A stretch of 64,000 nucleotides of DNA. Origin: Xylanibacillus composti. Lineage in GTDB: Bacteria; Bacillota; Bacilli; Paenibacillales; K13. Under the pieces are notes generated by a model. The model was not told the DNA's origin. It searched no databases and was given only the letters and a program-made list of their open reading frames with translations. Within the stretch, counting starts at the first letter, position 1, and each line of letters starts with the position of its first letter. The position numbers and the translations under genes are program-made. Below are positions 25,557 to 33,369 of this stretch, piece by piece. The stretch is from contig NZ_BOVK01000015.1 of NCBI RefSeq assembly GCF_018403685.1, positions 62,001 to 126,000 on the forward strand. Direction: 5' to 3'.

Positions 25557-25696
25557 GCAACTACCCTCCTAGTGGAATTGAATTTGCGCCCGCCAAGCAA
25601 AGGTTGGGCATCCAGATAGGCGACTCGAATGTGCGTCGAACCGTCCGGTGCATTGCACAAGACGATTGCCTTTCTTTCCGCTGTTCGTGTAAGCAT
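25541..25696 (-). CDS. Possible small protein ahead of the CotSA-like gene
   Basis: A 51-codon ORF starting ATG at 25696 behind CGGGAGGGG, overlapping the glycosyltransferase start by 16 bases. It reads MLTRTAERKAIVLCNAPDGS and continues with VAYLDAQPLLGG. Overlap and ribosome site suggest translational coupling, but the site is very close to the ATG and no family is recognised. The rest of the interval 25697-25991 holds the repeated upstream element and no other gene I can support. Confidence 0.35.
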   Translation of the reverse strand: MLTRTAERKAIVLCNAPDGSTHIRVAYLDAQPLLGGRKFNSTRRVVACAFS

Positions 25697-25730
25697 CCCC
25701 TCCCGTTATAGTCTGTTAAAGGTAAGAACC

Positions 25731-25783
25731 CTTTAGTATTATCCTATTGCCATGTAAGCGGAAAGGTTGTGGTCAAGCGTGCA
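25731..25783. repeat. Upstream element, copy 2
   Basis: Second copy of the element at 23697-23746, with CTTTAGTAT at 25731 and the identical 19-mer at 25765-25783. It lies upstream of the minus-strand glycosyltransferase unit. Confidence 0.7.
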
Positions 25784-25991
25784 AAATTCAAAAATTGGAT
25801 GGTACAAGGCAATAGAACTGCAGGCCAAACCGACTGTGAAATACATATTCGTATCTGAAGAAATCCTGATTTTTTCCGCCTCCTGAAGGCTCCCTTTATT
25901 TGCGTCGGCGAGTGTAGTAAACTAATGGGCGGGGACAAACCCCGGACTCTTTCGATCTTTTGTACAACAAGAACAAACGGAGGGTGTGGAA

Positions 25992-26255
25992 ATGCCATCG
26001 AAGGAAGCCCTGGCCATGCGGGCATTGCGTGAACGACGCAAGCAGGAAAATGTATGCATTTATTGCGGGAATGAAGAGAAGGTCACCCAAACCATGTGCC
26101 AAACCTGTGCCGATGCCAAGCGCAGTTCGGAAGCTCCATTGCAAATGCGAACGAAGAAAAGATACCCGATCATCCGCAAGCCGAAAGACAAGGATAAGAT
26201 GGAACAGTACCAGGCATTCCTGAAGCGGTACCGCATCATGCGGGAGCAATCTTGA
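25992..26255 (+). CDS. Small zinc-ribbon-like protein
   Basis: An 87-residue basic protein with two CxxC pairs (CIYCG near residue 22 and CQTC near residue 37) that could bind one zinc ion, flanked by Lys/Arg-rich helices. GGAGGG lies seven bases before the ATG at 25992. No specific function is recognised; the small size, charge and zinc site are compatible with nucleic-acid binding. A terminator follows immediately. Confidence 0.65.
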   Translation: MPSKEALAMRALRERRKQENVCIYCGNEEKVTQTMCQTCADAKRSSEAPLQMRTKKRYPIIRKPKDKDKMEQYQAFLKRYRIMREQS

Positions 26256-26256
26256 T

Positions 26257-26297
26257 AGAAGCTGTCTTTCGTTCATGAGACGGCTTCTTCTTTTTTT
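26257..26297 (+). terminator. Rho-independent terminator
   Basis: AGAAGC.GTCT (26257-26267) pairs with AGAC.GCTTCT (26278-26288), followed by TTCTTTTTTT. Confidence 0.85.
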
Positions 26298-26368
26298 GCG
26301 CGTGCTTGCATAAAGTAAAGCGATGGCACCTTGCTCCGACGTTGGCGGCGAAGGGGGCGATACTTCGG

Positions 26369-27142
26369 GTGAAATGGAAGCGACGTAGATGGCAAAACAG
26401 CCGAACGGTGAAGAAGGGCGGAAAACGCCGTGTGTTTTTTCTATGTATCGTAATTGTTTTCTTCATGTCCATCCAAAGCTTTATTTTTGTGGACCGCAAT
26501 TTGAAGCCGACTCTGATGAATGTGGCTCAAATACGGATCAAGCAGATTGCCACCCAAGCAATCAACAAAGCCGTGACGGAGAAGGTTGCGCAGCGAACGA
26601 ATTTCGATAATCTGGTAGATTGGAAGTATGACCGGAACAACAAAATTACAGGCTTTATGTTGAATTATGCCGAGCATATGACGATTACTTCGGAAACTGA
26701 GCATGTCGTACAGAGCACACTCGACAACTTGCAGAAAATTCCGGAGCATGTGCCGTTAGGGCAAGCGCTTGACAGTGCCATTCTGGCATCGTTCAGCCCG
26801 GATATTCCGATCAAGTTTGTACCGGCGGGAGCCGTGCAGGTGGAACTGAATACGAGGCAGAAGGATGCCGGCATCAATATGCTCCTTGTCGAGGTGTATA
26901 TTCGGATCACTGTGGAGGTTGCGATCATCATTCCATTCGAAACGAAATCGGAGATTGTGACGACGGAAGTGCCGATTTCCTATCTGCTCGTTGTAGGAGA
27001 TGTGCCGATGTACTTCTTCGACGGGCGCGGACGTCCGCTGGATCAGCATTCGTCAGGAGCGATGCCTCCGCCGACAATTGCCATTCCTCCAATTAGTGAA
27101 CAGGAGGATGCCGCAGCGGGTCAGAACGCTACGGGTCAATAG
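26369..27142 (+). CDS. yunB: Sporulation protein YunB
   Basis: A 257-residue protein with one N-terminal membrane anchor (about 25-43) and an external domain. The stretch VPLGQALDSAILASFSPDIP and the middle QVELNTRQKDAGINM are typical of YunB, made in the mother cell and needed for good spore formation. GTG at 26369 is preferred (AAGGGGG 11 bases before; length then matches the 254-residue Bacillus protein); a TTG at 26306 would add 21 residues. It is convergent with the LytH-like gene, as the yunA/yunB pair is adjacent in B. subtilis. Confidence 0.85.
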   Translation: MKWKRRRWQNSRTVKKGGKRRVFFLCIVIVFFMSIQSFIFVDRNLKPTLMNVAQIRIKQIATQAINKAVTEKVAQRTNFDNLVDWKYDRNNKITGFMLNYAEHMTITSETEHVVQSTLDNLQKIPEHVPLGQALDSAILASFSPDIPIKFVPAGAVQVELNTRQKDAGINMLLVEVYIRITVEVAIIIPFETKSEIVTTEVPISYLLVVGDVPMYFFDGRGRPLDQHSSGAMPPPTIAIPPISEQEDAAAGQNATGQ

Positions 27143-27146
27143 GAAA

Positions 27147-27177
27147 GCAGCCCCCATGTCTGTTGACTGGGGGCTGC
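27147..27177. terminator. Bidirectional hairpin between yunB and the M23 gene
   Basis: GCAGCCCCC (27147-27155) and GGGGGCTGC (27169-27177) form a perfect 9-bp stem between two convergent genes; T-tracts are short on both sides. Confidence 0.65.
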
Positions 27178-27210
27178 AGCCATTGCGGCGCTGAAGGTTC
27201 GGGTTGGAAG

Positions 27211-28242
27211 TCAGCGCTTTTTGCGCTTGCGTTCCTCTCGTTCCCATTGGCGCAGAGAAGGGTAAGGATCGAAGGACCAGTCGGTATAGCCGTTGTCCTT
27301 ATAGAGTCCATAATGCAGATGCGGCGGGAACTTTCCTTGGGTTCCGGGCTTTCCATAGCCGGAGCTGCCTACCCATCCCAAGACATCGCCTGGTACTACG
27401 ATATCTCCTTCCTTCCACCTTTTATCAAATCCGCTCAGATGCGCGTAGTAATGATAATGATTGTTCAGGTCGCGGATGCCAATCCGCCACCCTCCATAAC
27501 GGTTCCAACCCATTACCTCGATCACCCCGTAGCTTGTGCTGCGTACAGGTACGCCGTAACCGGCGAAAATATCGGTGCCCTCGTGAATGCGTCTCCCTCC
27601 CCAGCCGCGTGCCGCCCCCCAAGTGCTGCGATAGGAATATTCGGAACGAACAGGCAACGGGAAGGCATGCTGATGCAGGTCCAGCCGGTCGAAATGCTCG
27701 TAAATGCGGGCAAATTGCCATATCCGTTCCACGCTGCGTGCTTTTTGATAATATTCCCACAAGCCGATGCGAAAGTCCGTCTTGGTGGTGCCGTGCTTCA
27801 AGATGAGCTGTGCCATCGTATAGAGGACATCTTCATCATTATCCGCCTCGGCTTTGCCATCCCCGTTGCCATCGTGTCCGATACCGTGAAAGAAGGCGAT
27901 TGTTCGCGGATCCGAGTCAGACGGATTCGGATTCAGCGCGCCGCTCCACAGCCTGTCCGAAAATGTGATGGCGAGCTGTCTTTCCTTCTTGTCTGTTTGC
28001 TTCTGCTTGCGATGCATGGTCCGTTCATATTGATCAACAGCTGCCAGATAAGGCCAGGGGATGCCGGTCAAGGCGCTCATGCTTTCAAAGAGCTGTTTTC
28101 TTGCTTCGTACTTGTTGGGCTCCGAGCCCTTCGGTTCCTCTGCTTCTGCCTGGTGCGTCGGCCATATGATGCATTCGGCTAAGAGCAGCAACACGATCAG
28201 TAAAGACCATAGCGATGCGCAGCGGCCATGTCTCGAACGCAC
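27211..28242 (-). CDS. M23-family peptidase, LytH-like
   Basis: A 343-residue exported zinc peptidase. A signal sequence (about residues 10-33) precedes a helical region and a C-terminal M23 domain with the metal ligands in HEGTD, and HYHYYAH and PPHLHYG. GTG at 28242 is preferred since GGGAGGAG lies seven bases before it; ATGs at 28260 and 28263 are possible. B. subtilis LytH (YunA) is the L-Ala-D-Glu peptidase that trims spore cortex peptidoglycan and is next to yunB, so the same role is likely. Confidence 0.85.
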   Translation of the reverse strand: MRSRHGRCASLWSLLIVLLLLAECIIWPTHQAEAEEPKGSEPNKYEARKQLFESMSALTGIPWPYLAAVDQYERTMHRKQKQTDKKERQLAITFSDRLWSGALNPNPSDSDPRTIAFFHGIGHDGNGDGKAEADNDEDVLYTMAQLILKHGTTKTDFRIGLWEYYQKARSVERIWQFARIYEHFDRLDLHQHAFPLPVRSEYSYRSTWGAARGWGGRRIHEGTDIFAGYGVPVRSTSYGVIEVMGWNRYGGWRIGIRDLNNHYHYYAHLSGFDKRWKEGDIVVPGDVLGWVGSSGYGKPGTQGKFPPHLHYGLYKDNGYTDWSFDPYPSLRQWEREERKRKKR

Positions 28243-28375
28243 ATGGGCTCCTCCCTTCATCATCTGTTCTACCTTTAGATTGGGTTGCAGCATTATTTTT
28301 TATCCAGTTTTCTTAGACGTTTTGGTAAAATAGGGGCATAACGAACTTGAGCAAGCAGAAAGAAGGAGATGACGG

Positions 28376-28864
28376 ATGGCTTTTTCCCATAAGGAGGAGC
28401 ATGTGGATGAAGGGATGCTTTTGCTGCAAGCGAACATTGACGATATGAATCCGGAATGGACCTCTGCCGTGATGGACAGGCTGTTTGCGCTGGGAGCCAA
28501 TGACGTATATTGGGTGCCGATTGTCATGAAAAAAGGGCGCCCCGGCATCATGCTGAACGTGCTTTGCGCGGATTCGCTTGCGGAAGAGGCGAAATCGCTG
28601 ATTTTCCGGGAAACGACGACGCTTGGTCTGCGTATAATTCCCCTGTCGGTTCATAGGCTGTCTCGAGCGTTTCTTGAAGTGGAGACGCCATGGGGGAGTG
28701 TGCCTGTCAAAATTGGCTCGCATAACGGGCAAGTGGTGCAGTATGCGCCGGAATTTGACGTTTGTGATCGAATCGCCCGGGAGCAAAAGATCCCGTTGAA
28801 GGAAGTCTATGATGCAGTACGCTATGCGTACAAGGCTAGGACGCAAAGTGAACTAAGCGACTGA
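28376..28864 (+). CDS. larC2: LarC C-terminal half (LarC2) as a separate protein
   Basis: A 162-residue protein matching the C-terminal (DUF111) domain of LarC, which inserts nickel into the pincer cofactor in a CTP-dependent step. The motif NIDDMNPEW near residue 20 and the later PVKIG and APEFDVC segments are diagnostic. AAGGAG precedes the ATG. It lies on the opposite strand to the N-terminal half (28992-30050), ends 127 bases from it and shares a terminator. In lactobacilli both halves are made from one locus by frameshifting. Confidence 0.85.
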   Translation: MAFSHKEEHVDEGMLLLQANIDDMNPEWTSAVMDRLFALGANDVYWVPIVMKKGRPGIMLNVLCADSLAEEAKSLIFRETTTLGLRIIPLSVHRLSRAFLEVETPWGSVPVKIGSHNGQVVQYAPEFDVCDRIAREQKIPLKEVYDAVRYAYKARTQSELSD

Positions 28865-28923
28865 CAGGCTGTCCGTGCGGTGGCATATGCCGCAGGTTGG
28901 ATCAAAGTTCTGCTTATGCAGCA

Positions 28924-28957
28924 AAGCCCCCGCCCTATCAATCCCGGGCGGGGGCTT
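28924..28957. terminator. Bidirectional terminator between the larC halves
   Basis: AAGCCCCCGCCC (28924-28935) pairs perfectly with GGGCGGGGGCTT (28946-28957). It serves both convergent genes. Confidence 0.8.
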
Positions 28958-28991
28958 GCGTCAGTTGTCATTCATATGCTTCGAGATACCC

Positions 28992-30050
28992 TTAATGCTT
29001 AGGCTCTCCGCACTGCGACTGACTCCTTTCGTGCGGATGGTGATTAGCGGAAATTTGCCTGCCTTCATCGGAAGCGTGTGGATGCTTGTGTCCATTCCCA
29101 TTGTCGTGACGGGCATGATCATGGGCGTGATGCCCATGTTCGTGATGCCCATGTTCGTGATGCCCATGTTCGTGATGATGGTCGTGTCCATGCTCAAGTC
29201 CGTGATGATGCTCATGCCCATGTCGGTGTTCATGATGGTGGTCATGAGCATGTCCATGCTCGTGCGGCTGCGGCTGGAAAGCTTGTACCGGCTCGAGAAT
29301 GAGGCGAGAGTCGGCCGTGCCGGCGATGACCCGCAGAACATTGGGTTGTCCCGGCAAATCCCTTGTACCCGCGCCGTAACCGACCGCCTCGACGCGCATG
29401 GACGGCAGGCTGCTGGAGAATTGATCCACCAGACCGGCGATGATGCCGGCGCCGGTAGGCGTAGTCAGTTCGAAGGCATGGTTGGAACGGCTGACGGGCA
29501 GCCCTTTCATCATTTCTAATGTAGCCGGAGCGGGCACCGGATACAAGCCATGGTCGCAGCGGACCGTACCGCTTCCGAGAGGCACGGGCGAGGCGATAAT
29601 GCGGTCGGGGCGCAGACTGTGAATCGCCAGCGCCGCTCCGACGACATCGACGATGGAATCGACGGCGCCGACTTCATGGAAGTGAACGGTTTCGACAGGC
29701 ACCTGATGTATCTTGGCTTCCGCAATGGCGATTTTCTCGAAGATGGCCAGTGCGAGCGCCGTTACTTGACTGTCCAATGCGGCCGCTTCGATCATCCGGA
29801 CAATGTCCGCATAATGGCGATGATGGGAGGGCGGATTGCCCGGGTCCAGAATGACATCCAGCTTGAGCGAGGAAATGCCGCATTTGACGACGCGCTTCCA
29901 CTGCAAGGTATAGGGATCGAGGTTAAGCTTCTGAAGCTCTTCTTCTATGTAGGCCTGATCTGCACCGGCATCGACGAGAGCGGCAAGCGTCATATCGCCG
30001 CTGATGCCGGAGAAGCAGTCCAAATATAAAATACGCACGCAAGAAGTCAT
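28992..30050 (-). CDS. larC1: LarC N-terminal half (LarC1) with long histidine-rich tail
   Basis: A 352-residue protein. Residues 1-260 form the LarC1 domain (LYLDCFSGISGDM at the start, HFHEVGAVDSIVDVVGAA, and TPTGAG), which acts with LarC2 as the nickel insertase for the lactate racemase cofactor. Residues about 262-345 are a His/Glu/Asp/Gly-rich stretch, likely a nickel store. The ATG overlaps the larB stop, so the genes are coupled. An alternative GTG start lies four codons in. Confidence 0.93.
   Translation of the reverse strand: MTSCVRILYLDCFSGISGDMTLAALVDAGADQAYIEEELQKLNLDPYTLQWKRVVKCGISSLKLDVILDPGNPPSHHRHYADIVRMIEAAALDSQVTALALAIFEKIAIAEAKIHQVPVETVHFHEVGAVDSIVDVVGAALAIHSLRPDRIIASPVPLGSGTVRCDHGLYPVPAPATLEMMKGLPVSRSNHAFELTTPTGAGIIAGLVDQFSSSLPSMRVEAVGYGAGTRDLPGQPNVLRVIAGTADSRLILEPVQAFQPQPHEHGHAHDHHHEHRHGHEHHHGLEHGHDHHHEHGHHEHGHHEHGHHAHDHARHDNGNGHKHPHASDEGRQISANHHPHERSQSQCGEPKH
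29127..29171 (+). repeat. 15-base tandem repeat in larC1
   Basis: Three perfect copies of GTGATGCCCATGTTC (29127-29141, 29142-29156, 29157-29171). Each adds five residues (GHHEH register) to the metal-binding tail, so copy number could change by slippage without a frameshift. Confidence 0.9.
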
Positions 30051-30802
30051 CCTTTCCTGTTTTGTTGAATGAGAGCGGCATAATAGCCTGCGCCAAACCC
30101 GTTGTCAATGTTGACGACAGCAATGCCCGGCGCACAGGCATTGATCATCGCCAGCAGCGCGGCCATTCCTTGGAAGTTGGCGCCGTAACCGACACTTGTC
30201 GGCACAGCGACAACCGGACGCTCCACCAAGCCGGCCAGCACGCTTGCCAGCGCTCCTTCCATGCCTGCCACAGCAACGACCGCTTGTGCGCCGCGGATCA
30301 GCTCCAATCGACGGAACAGCCGATGTATGCCGGCGACACCGACATCGAAGATGCGTTCCACGCGGCAGCCCAGCATCTCGGCAGTGACCGCCGCTTCCTC
30401 TGCTACTGGCAGATCGGAAGTGCCGGCGCAGACGACCGCCACATAGTCTTCATCCGGAGCATATTGCGGTTTGTTGCGGTGCCAGGAAAGTGTGCGGGCA
30501 ATCGGGTGGTATTCCGCCTCCGGCACGTCGGAACGGATGCTCTCGGCCTTCCCCTCGCTGACACGAGTGGCGAGCACGCGGTCCGAATGCTCCATCATCC
30601 GGCGGAAGATGGCGCTGATTTGCTCGGCAGTTTTGCTTTCGCCGTAGATGACCTCGGGGAATCCGGTGCGGCGTTCGCGGTCCAGATCCAGCTCGGCGAA
30701 GTCCATGGATCCCGCGGAGCGCCAGTCTTGCAGGCCGGCCTTGGCTTCCTCCAGGCTAATGCGGCCTGCTTGCAGGTCTCCCAGAAGCTGCTCTATATTC
30801 AT
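30047..30802 (-). CDS. larB: Nickel pincer cofactor biosynthesis protein LarB
   Basis: A 251-residue enzyme that carboxylates and hydrolyses nicotinic acid adenine dinucleotide, the first step of the nickel-pincer pathway. The C-terminal half is PurE-like, with VVCAGTSDLPVAEEA, VEGALASVL-like VAGMEGALASVLAG, and PTSVGYGA. It overlaps larE by four bases and larC1 by four, so larE-larB-larC1 form one operon on the minus strand. Confidence 0.95.
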   Translation of the reverse strand: MNIEQLLGDLQAGRISLEEAKAGLQDWRSAGSMDFAELDLDRERRTGFPEVIYGESKTAEQISAIFRRMMEHSDRVLATRVSEGKAESIRSDVPEAEYHPIARTLSWHRNKPQYAPDEDYVAVVCAGTSDLPVAEEAAVTAEMLGCRVERIFDVGVAGIHRLFRRLELIRGAQAVVAVAGMEGALASVLAGLVERPVVAVPTSVGYGANFQGMAALLAMINACAPGIAVVNIDNGFGAGYYAALIQQNRKG

Positions 30803-31632
30803 CGGGCTTTGCTCTCCTTGACAGCCTGCAGCACCTCATTCATGCTGCCTGTGCGGTAGCCGGTCAGATCCAGCGTGACATATTGGAAGCCGAGTGACTG
30901 GAACTTTGCGGAAATCGCTTCGTGATGCTCGACGGCCTTGGCAAGCTCCTGCGGCATGACTTCGATCCGTGCGATTTTATCGTGATGGCGCACGCGAACC
31001 TGATAAAAGCCAAGCTGAAGCAAGAAGTTCTCGCCCTCATCCAATTGATCGATTTTTTGCTTGTCGATCCGGGTGCCGTACGGAATTCTGGAAGACAAGC
31101 ACGCGAAGGAGGGCTTATCCCAAGTCGGCAGGCCGAGCTCCTTGGACAAGGTGCGGATCTCTTGCTTGGTCAGCCCGGCTTCCTGCAGGACACTGCGTAC
31201 GCCCTGTTCTTCCTTCGCTTTCAGACCCGGGCGGTAATCGCCGAGATCATCCACATTTGAGCCGTCTATAATAAAAGGATAGCCCAAATCCTTGGCTATT
31301 ACCTGCAAATGGGCATACAGGCCGGTCTTGCAGTGATAGCAGCGATCGGGGTTGTTCGCGACGAAATTTGCATTGGCGAATTCGCTTACAATTGTTTCAT
31401 GCAAGCTTACGCCCAAATCCTTGGCCAGCTTGACGGCAGCGTCATATTCCCTGGACGGGAATGTTTCCGAGGCTGCCACAACGGCCAGCACTTTATCGCC
31501 CAGCTCCTGGTGGGCCCGTTTCAGGACGAAGGTGCTGTCCACACCGCCGGAGAAGGCAATCAACACTTGCTCCATCTCTCTCAGGATTTCCCCTAGCCTT
31601 CTATCCTTATCCTGCAAAGTCATTGTTGTCAT
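30799..31632 (-). CDS. larE: ATP-dependent sulfur transferase LarE
   Basis: A 277-residue PP-loop enzyme that adds sulfur to the cofactor precursor. The PP-loop is AFSGGVDST (26-34). Cysteines at 98 and 101 (RCYHC) and at 178 (SFACLSSR) are in place. GGGAGG lies nine bases before the ATG at 31632. It is first in the larE-larB-larC1 operon. No lactate racemase (larA) lies in the window, so the target enzyme is encoded elsewhere. Confidence 0.95.
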   Translation of the reverse strand: MTTMTLQDKDRRLGEILREMEQVLIAFSGGVDSTFVLKRAHQELGDKVLAVVAASETFPSREYDAAVKLAKDLGVSLHETIVSEFANANFVANNPDRCYHCKTGLYAHLQVIAKDLGYPFIIDGSNVDDLGDYRPGLKAKEEQGVRSVLQEAGLTKQEIRTLSKELGLPTWDKPSFACLSSRIPYGTRIDKQKIDQLDEGENFLLQLGFYQVRVRHHDKIARIEVMPQELAKAVEHHEAISAKFQSLGFQYVTLDLTGYRTGSMNEVLQAVKESKAR

Positions 31633-31711
31633 CGAGCGGTTCCTCCCATCTTGGCGTTTCTACCTCCATCATACCAGAAATAGGGGCCAATGTGGAATGT
31701 TGCAGGGTTCG

Positions 31712-31720
31712 TGTTATAAT
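31712..31720 (+). promoter_or_regulatory. Extended -10 promoter of lipA
   Basis: TGTTATAAT joins a TGn extension to a perfect TATAAT at 31715-31720, 37 bases before lipA. The -35 region is weak, as expected for an extended -10 promoter. It lies in the gap between the divergent larE and lipA genes. Confidence 0.6.
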
Positions 31721-31757
31721 ACTAGTGGAAACGAGAGTGGATCGGAGGGAGAGCAGC

Positions 31758-32660
31758 ATGGCTGTGGACAAGACAGAACGCAAGCCGGAATGGCTGAAAA
31801 TCAAATTAGCCTCCGGAGAAGACTTTCAGGAAGTCAAGGAATTGAAGCAGATGATGCGGAGCAAGACGCTGCACACCGTATGCGAGGAGGCCAAATGTCC
31901 GAATCTGCACGAGTGTTGGGCAAATCGCACCGCAACCTTTATGATATTGGGCGAAACCTGTACGCGAGCATGCCGGTTCTGTGCCGTCAATTCGGGACTG
32001 CCGAATGAGCTCGATCTGCAGGAGCCCGAGCGTGTGGCGGAAGCCGCCGAGCAGATGGGACTGCAGCATTGCGTGATCACCTCCGTGGCGCGGGACGATC
32101 TGGAGGACGGGGGCGCAATGATTTTCGCCGAAACGATTCGCGCGGTTCGCAAGCGCCTCCCGCTGTGCAGTGTGGAAGTGCTGATCCCGGATTTTCTGGG
32201 GAATTGGGAATCGCTGTACAAAGTGCTCGATGCGAATCCGGATGTGTTGAATCATAATATCGAGACGGTCGAAAGCCAATCGGATCGTGTCCGTTCCAAG
32301 GCGAAGTATCGCAGATCGCTGGAGTTGCTTGAGAAGTCCAAGGCCTACAAGCCCAATATTCCGACAAAGTCGAGTATTATGGTCGGCGTAGGGGAGAACT
32401 GGGAGGAATTGCTGCAGACGATGGACGACCTGCGCGCAGTCGATTGCAATATTATGACGATCGGCCAGTATCTTCAACCGACACGCAAGCATTTGAGAAT
32501 TGAAAAGTACTATACGCCGGATGAGTTCGCTAAGTTGAAGGAAGAAGGTATGAAGCGGGGCTTTAGCCACGTGGAATCGGGTCCGCTTGTCCGCAGCTCC
32601 TACCATGCCCGCGAACAGAAGGCGGCAGCCGACCAAACACTCGGAGGGGTTAAGGCGTAA
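31758..32660 (+). CDS. lipA: Lipoyl synthase
   Basis: A 300-residue radical-SAM enzyme that inserts two sulfurs into octanoyl groups on 2-oxoacid dehydrogenases and GcvH. The auxiliary-cluster cysteines are in [12 protein letters not shown] and the radical-SAM CxxxCxxC is CTRACRFC; the C-terminal RSSYHA supplies the serine ligand. The ATG at 31758 has GGAGGGAGAG before it; the frame is open far upstream over larE without coding character. The stop overlaps yutD (TAATG). Confidence 0.97.
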   Translation: MAVDKTERKPEWLKIKLASGEDFQEVKELKQMMRSKTLHTVCEEAKCPNLHECWANRTATFMILGETCTRACRFCAVNSGLPNELDLQEPERVAEAAEQMGLQHCVITSVARDDLEDGGAMIFAETIRAVRKRLPLCSVEVLIPDFLGNWESLYKVLDANPDVLNHNIETVESQSDRVRSKAKYRRSLELLEKSKAYKPNIPTKSSIMVGVGENWEELLQTMDDLRAVDCNIMTIGQYLQPTRKHLRIEKYYTPDEFAKLKEEGMKRGFSHVESGPLVRSSYHAREQKAAADQTLGGVKA

Positions 32661-33325
32661 TGATTACTGTTGGGAACAAGACCTATGAGCTGATTCATGA
32701 ACACAAGAACGGCTGGAACCAAGAAAGCTTCCGCGCACGCTACAGCGAAGTGCTGGAGCGGTATGATTATATTGTCGGCGATTGGGGCTACAATCAGCTT
32801 CGGCTGAAAGGCTTTTTTCGCGACAACCACCCGAAGGCGTCGAAAGACGCCTTAATCGGGACCGTGCAAGATTATTTAAATGAGTACTGCAATTTCGGAT
32901 GCGCTTACTTTGTTCTGCAGAAGGTTCCCACCCCGGTCAAGGACAAGGAACGGAAGTCCCAAGAGCATCAGGAGCCTGCGGACGCGAACCATTCCAATCA
33001 CGAGGATGATGCGGAATCCGGTCTGTCGAAGCAGCAGCGGTCAGCGACTGAGCCGGAACAATTGGAACCGCTCGGCGGCGAACCTGCCCAAGCGGAAACA
33101 ACCAAAGCGGAATTGCGCGCGCAGCACGAAAACAAGGGCTACAAGGCGGACGGAGCAAAGCGGGATTTCCAGCGACGGGACTGGAACAGGGAGGAAAGCC
33201 TGCGGAACGAAGGCGTAAAGCGGGAGCACGGAAGACGTGATGCGGCCAAAAGCGGGCATCGCGCCAAGCCGAAACAGCAGATGGATGAGGCGGGGTCGAA
33301 GAAGGAGCAAACACCGCAAGCCTGA
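32660..33325 (+). CDS. YutD-family protein with disordered tail
   Basis: A 221-residue protein. Residues 1-95 form the YutD domain (ITVGNKTYELIHEHKNGWN, YDYIVGDWGYNQLRLKGF, NEYCNFGCAYFVL). Residues 100-221 are a low-complexity tail rich in E, Q, K, A and R. The family is of unknown function and is usually next to lipA, as here (one-base overlap). Confidence 0.88.
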   Translation: MITVGNKTYELIHEHKNGWNQESFRARYSEVLERYDYIVGDWGYNQLRLKGFFRDNHPKASKDALIGTVQDYLNEYCNFGCAYFVLQKVPTPVKDKERKSQEHQEPADANHSNHEDDAESGLSKQQRSATEPEQLEPLGGEPAQAETTKAELRAQHENKGYKADGAKRDFQRRDWNREESLRNEGVKREHGRRDAAKSGHRAKPKQQMDEAGSKKEQTPQA

Positions 33326-33341
33326 GCAGCCTCAAAAAAAA

Positions 33342-33369
33342 GGCGGCCTGCCTAATCCAGCAGGTCGCC
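33342..33369 (-). terminator. Terminator of nadK, overlapping its stop
   Basis: GGCGGCCTGC (33342-33351) and GCAGGTCGCC (33360-33369) form the stem; on the minus strand eight Ts follow. The last codons and stop of nadK lie inside the hairpin. Confidence 0.8.

Noticed and set aside
27163-28182. 339-codon plus-strand ORF antisense to the M23 peptidase
   Set aside because: The minus-strand frame encodes a clear M23 domain with all metal ligands; the antisense frame has no recognisable domain.
29079-29275. CRISPR-like short repeats
   Set aside because: The repeat is a contiguous 15-base unit without spacers, inside the histidine-rich coding region of larC1.
29440-30029. Long plus-strand ORFs antisense to larC1/larB
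   Set aside because: larC1 and larB are certain from conserved motifs; the antisense frames are by-products of GC-rich codon use.
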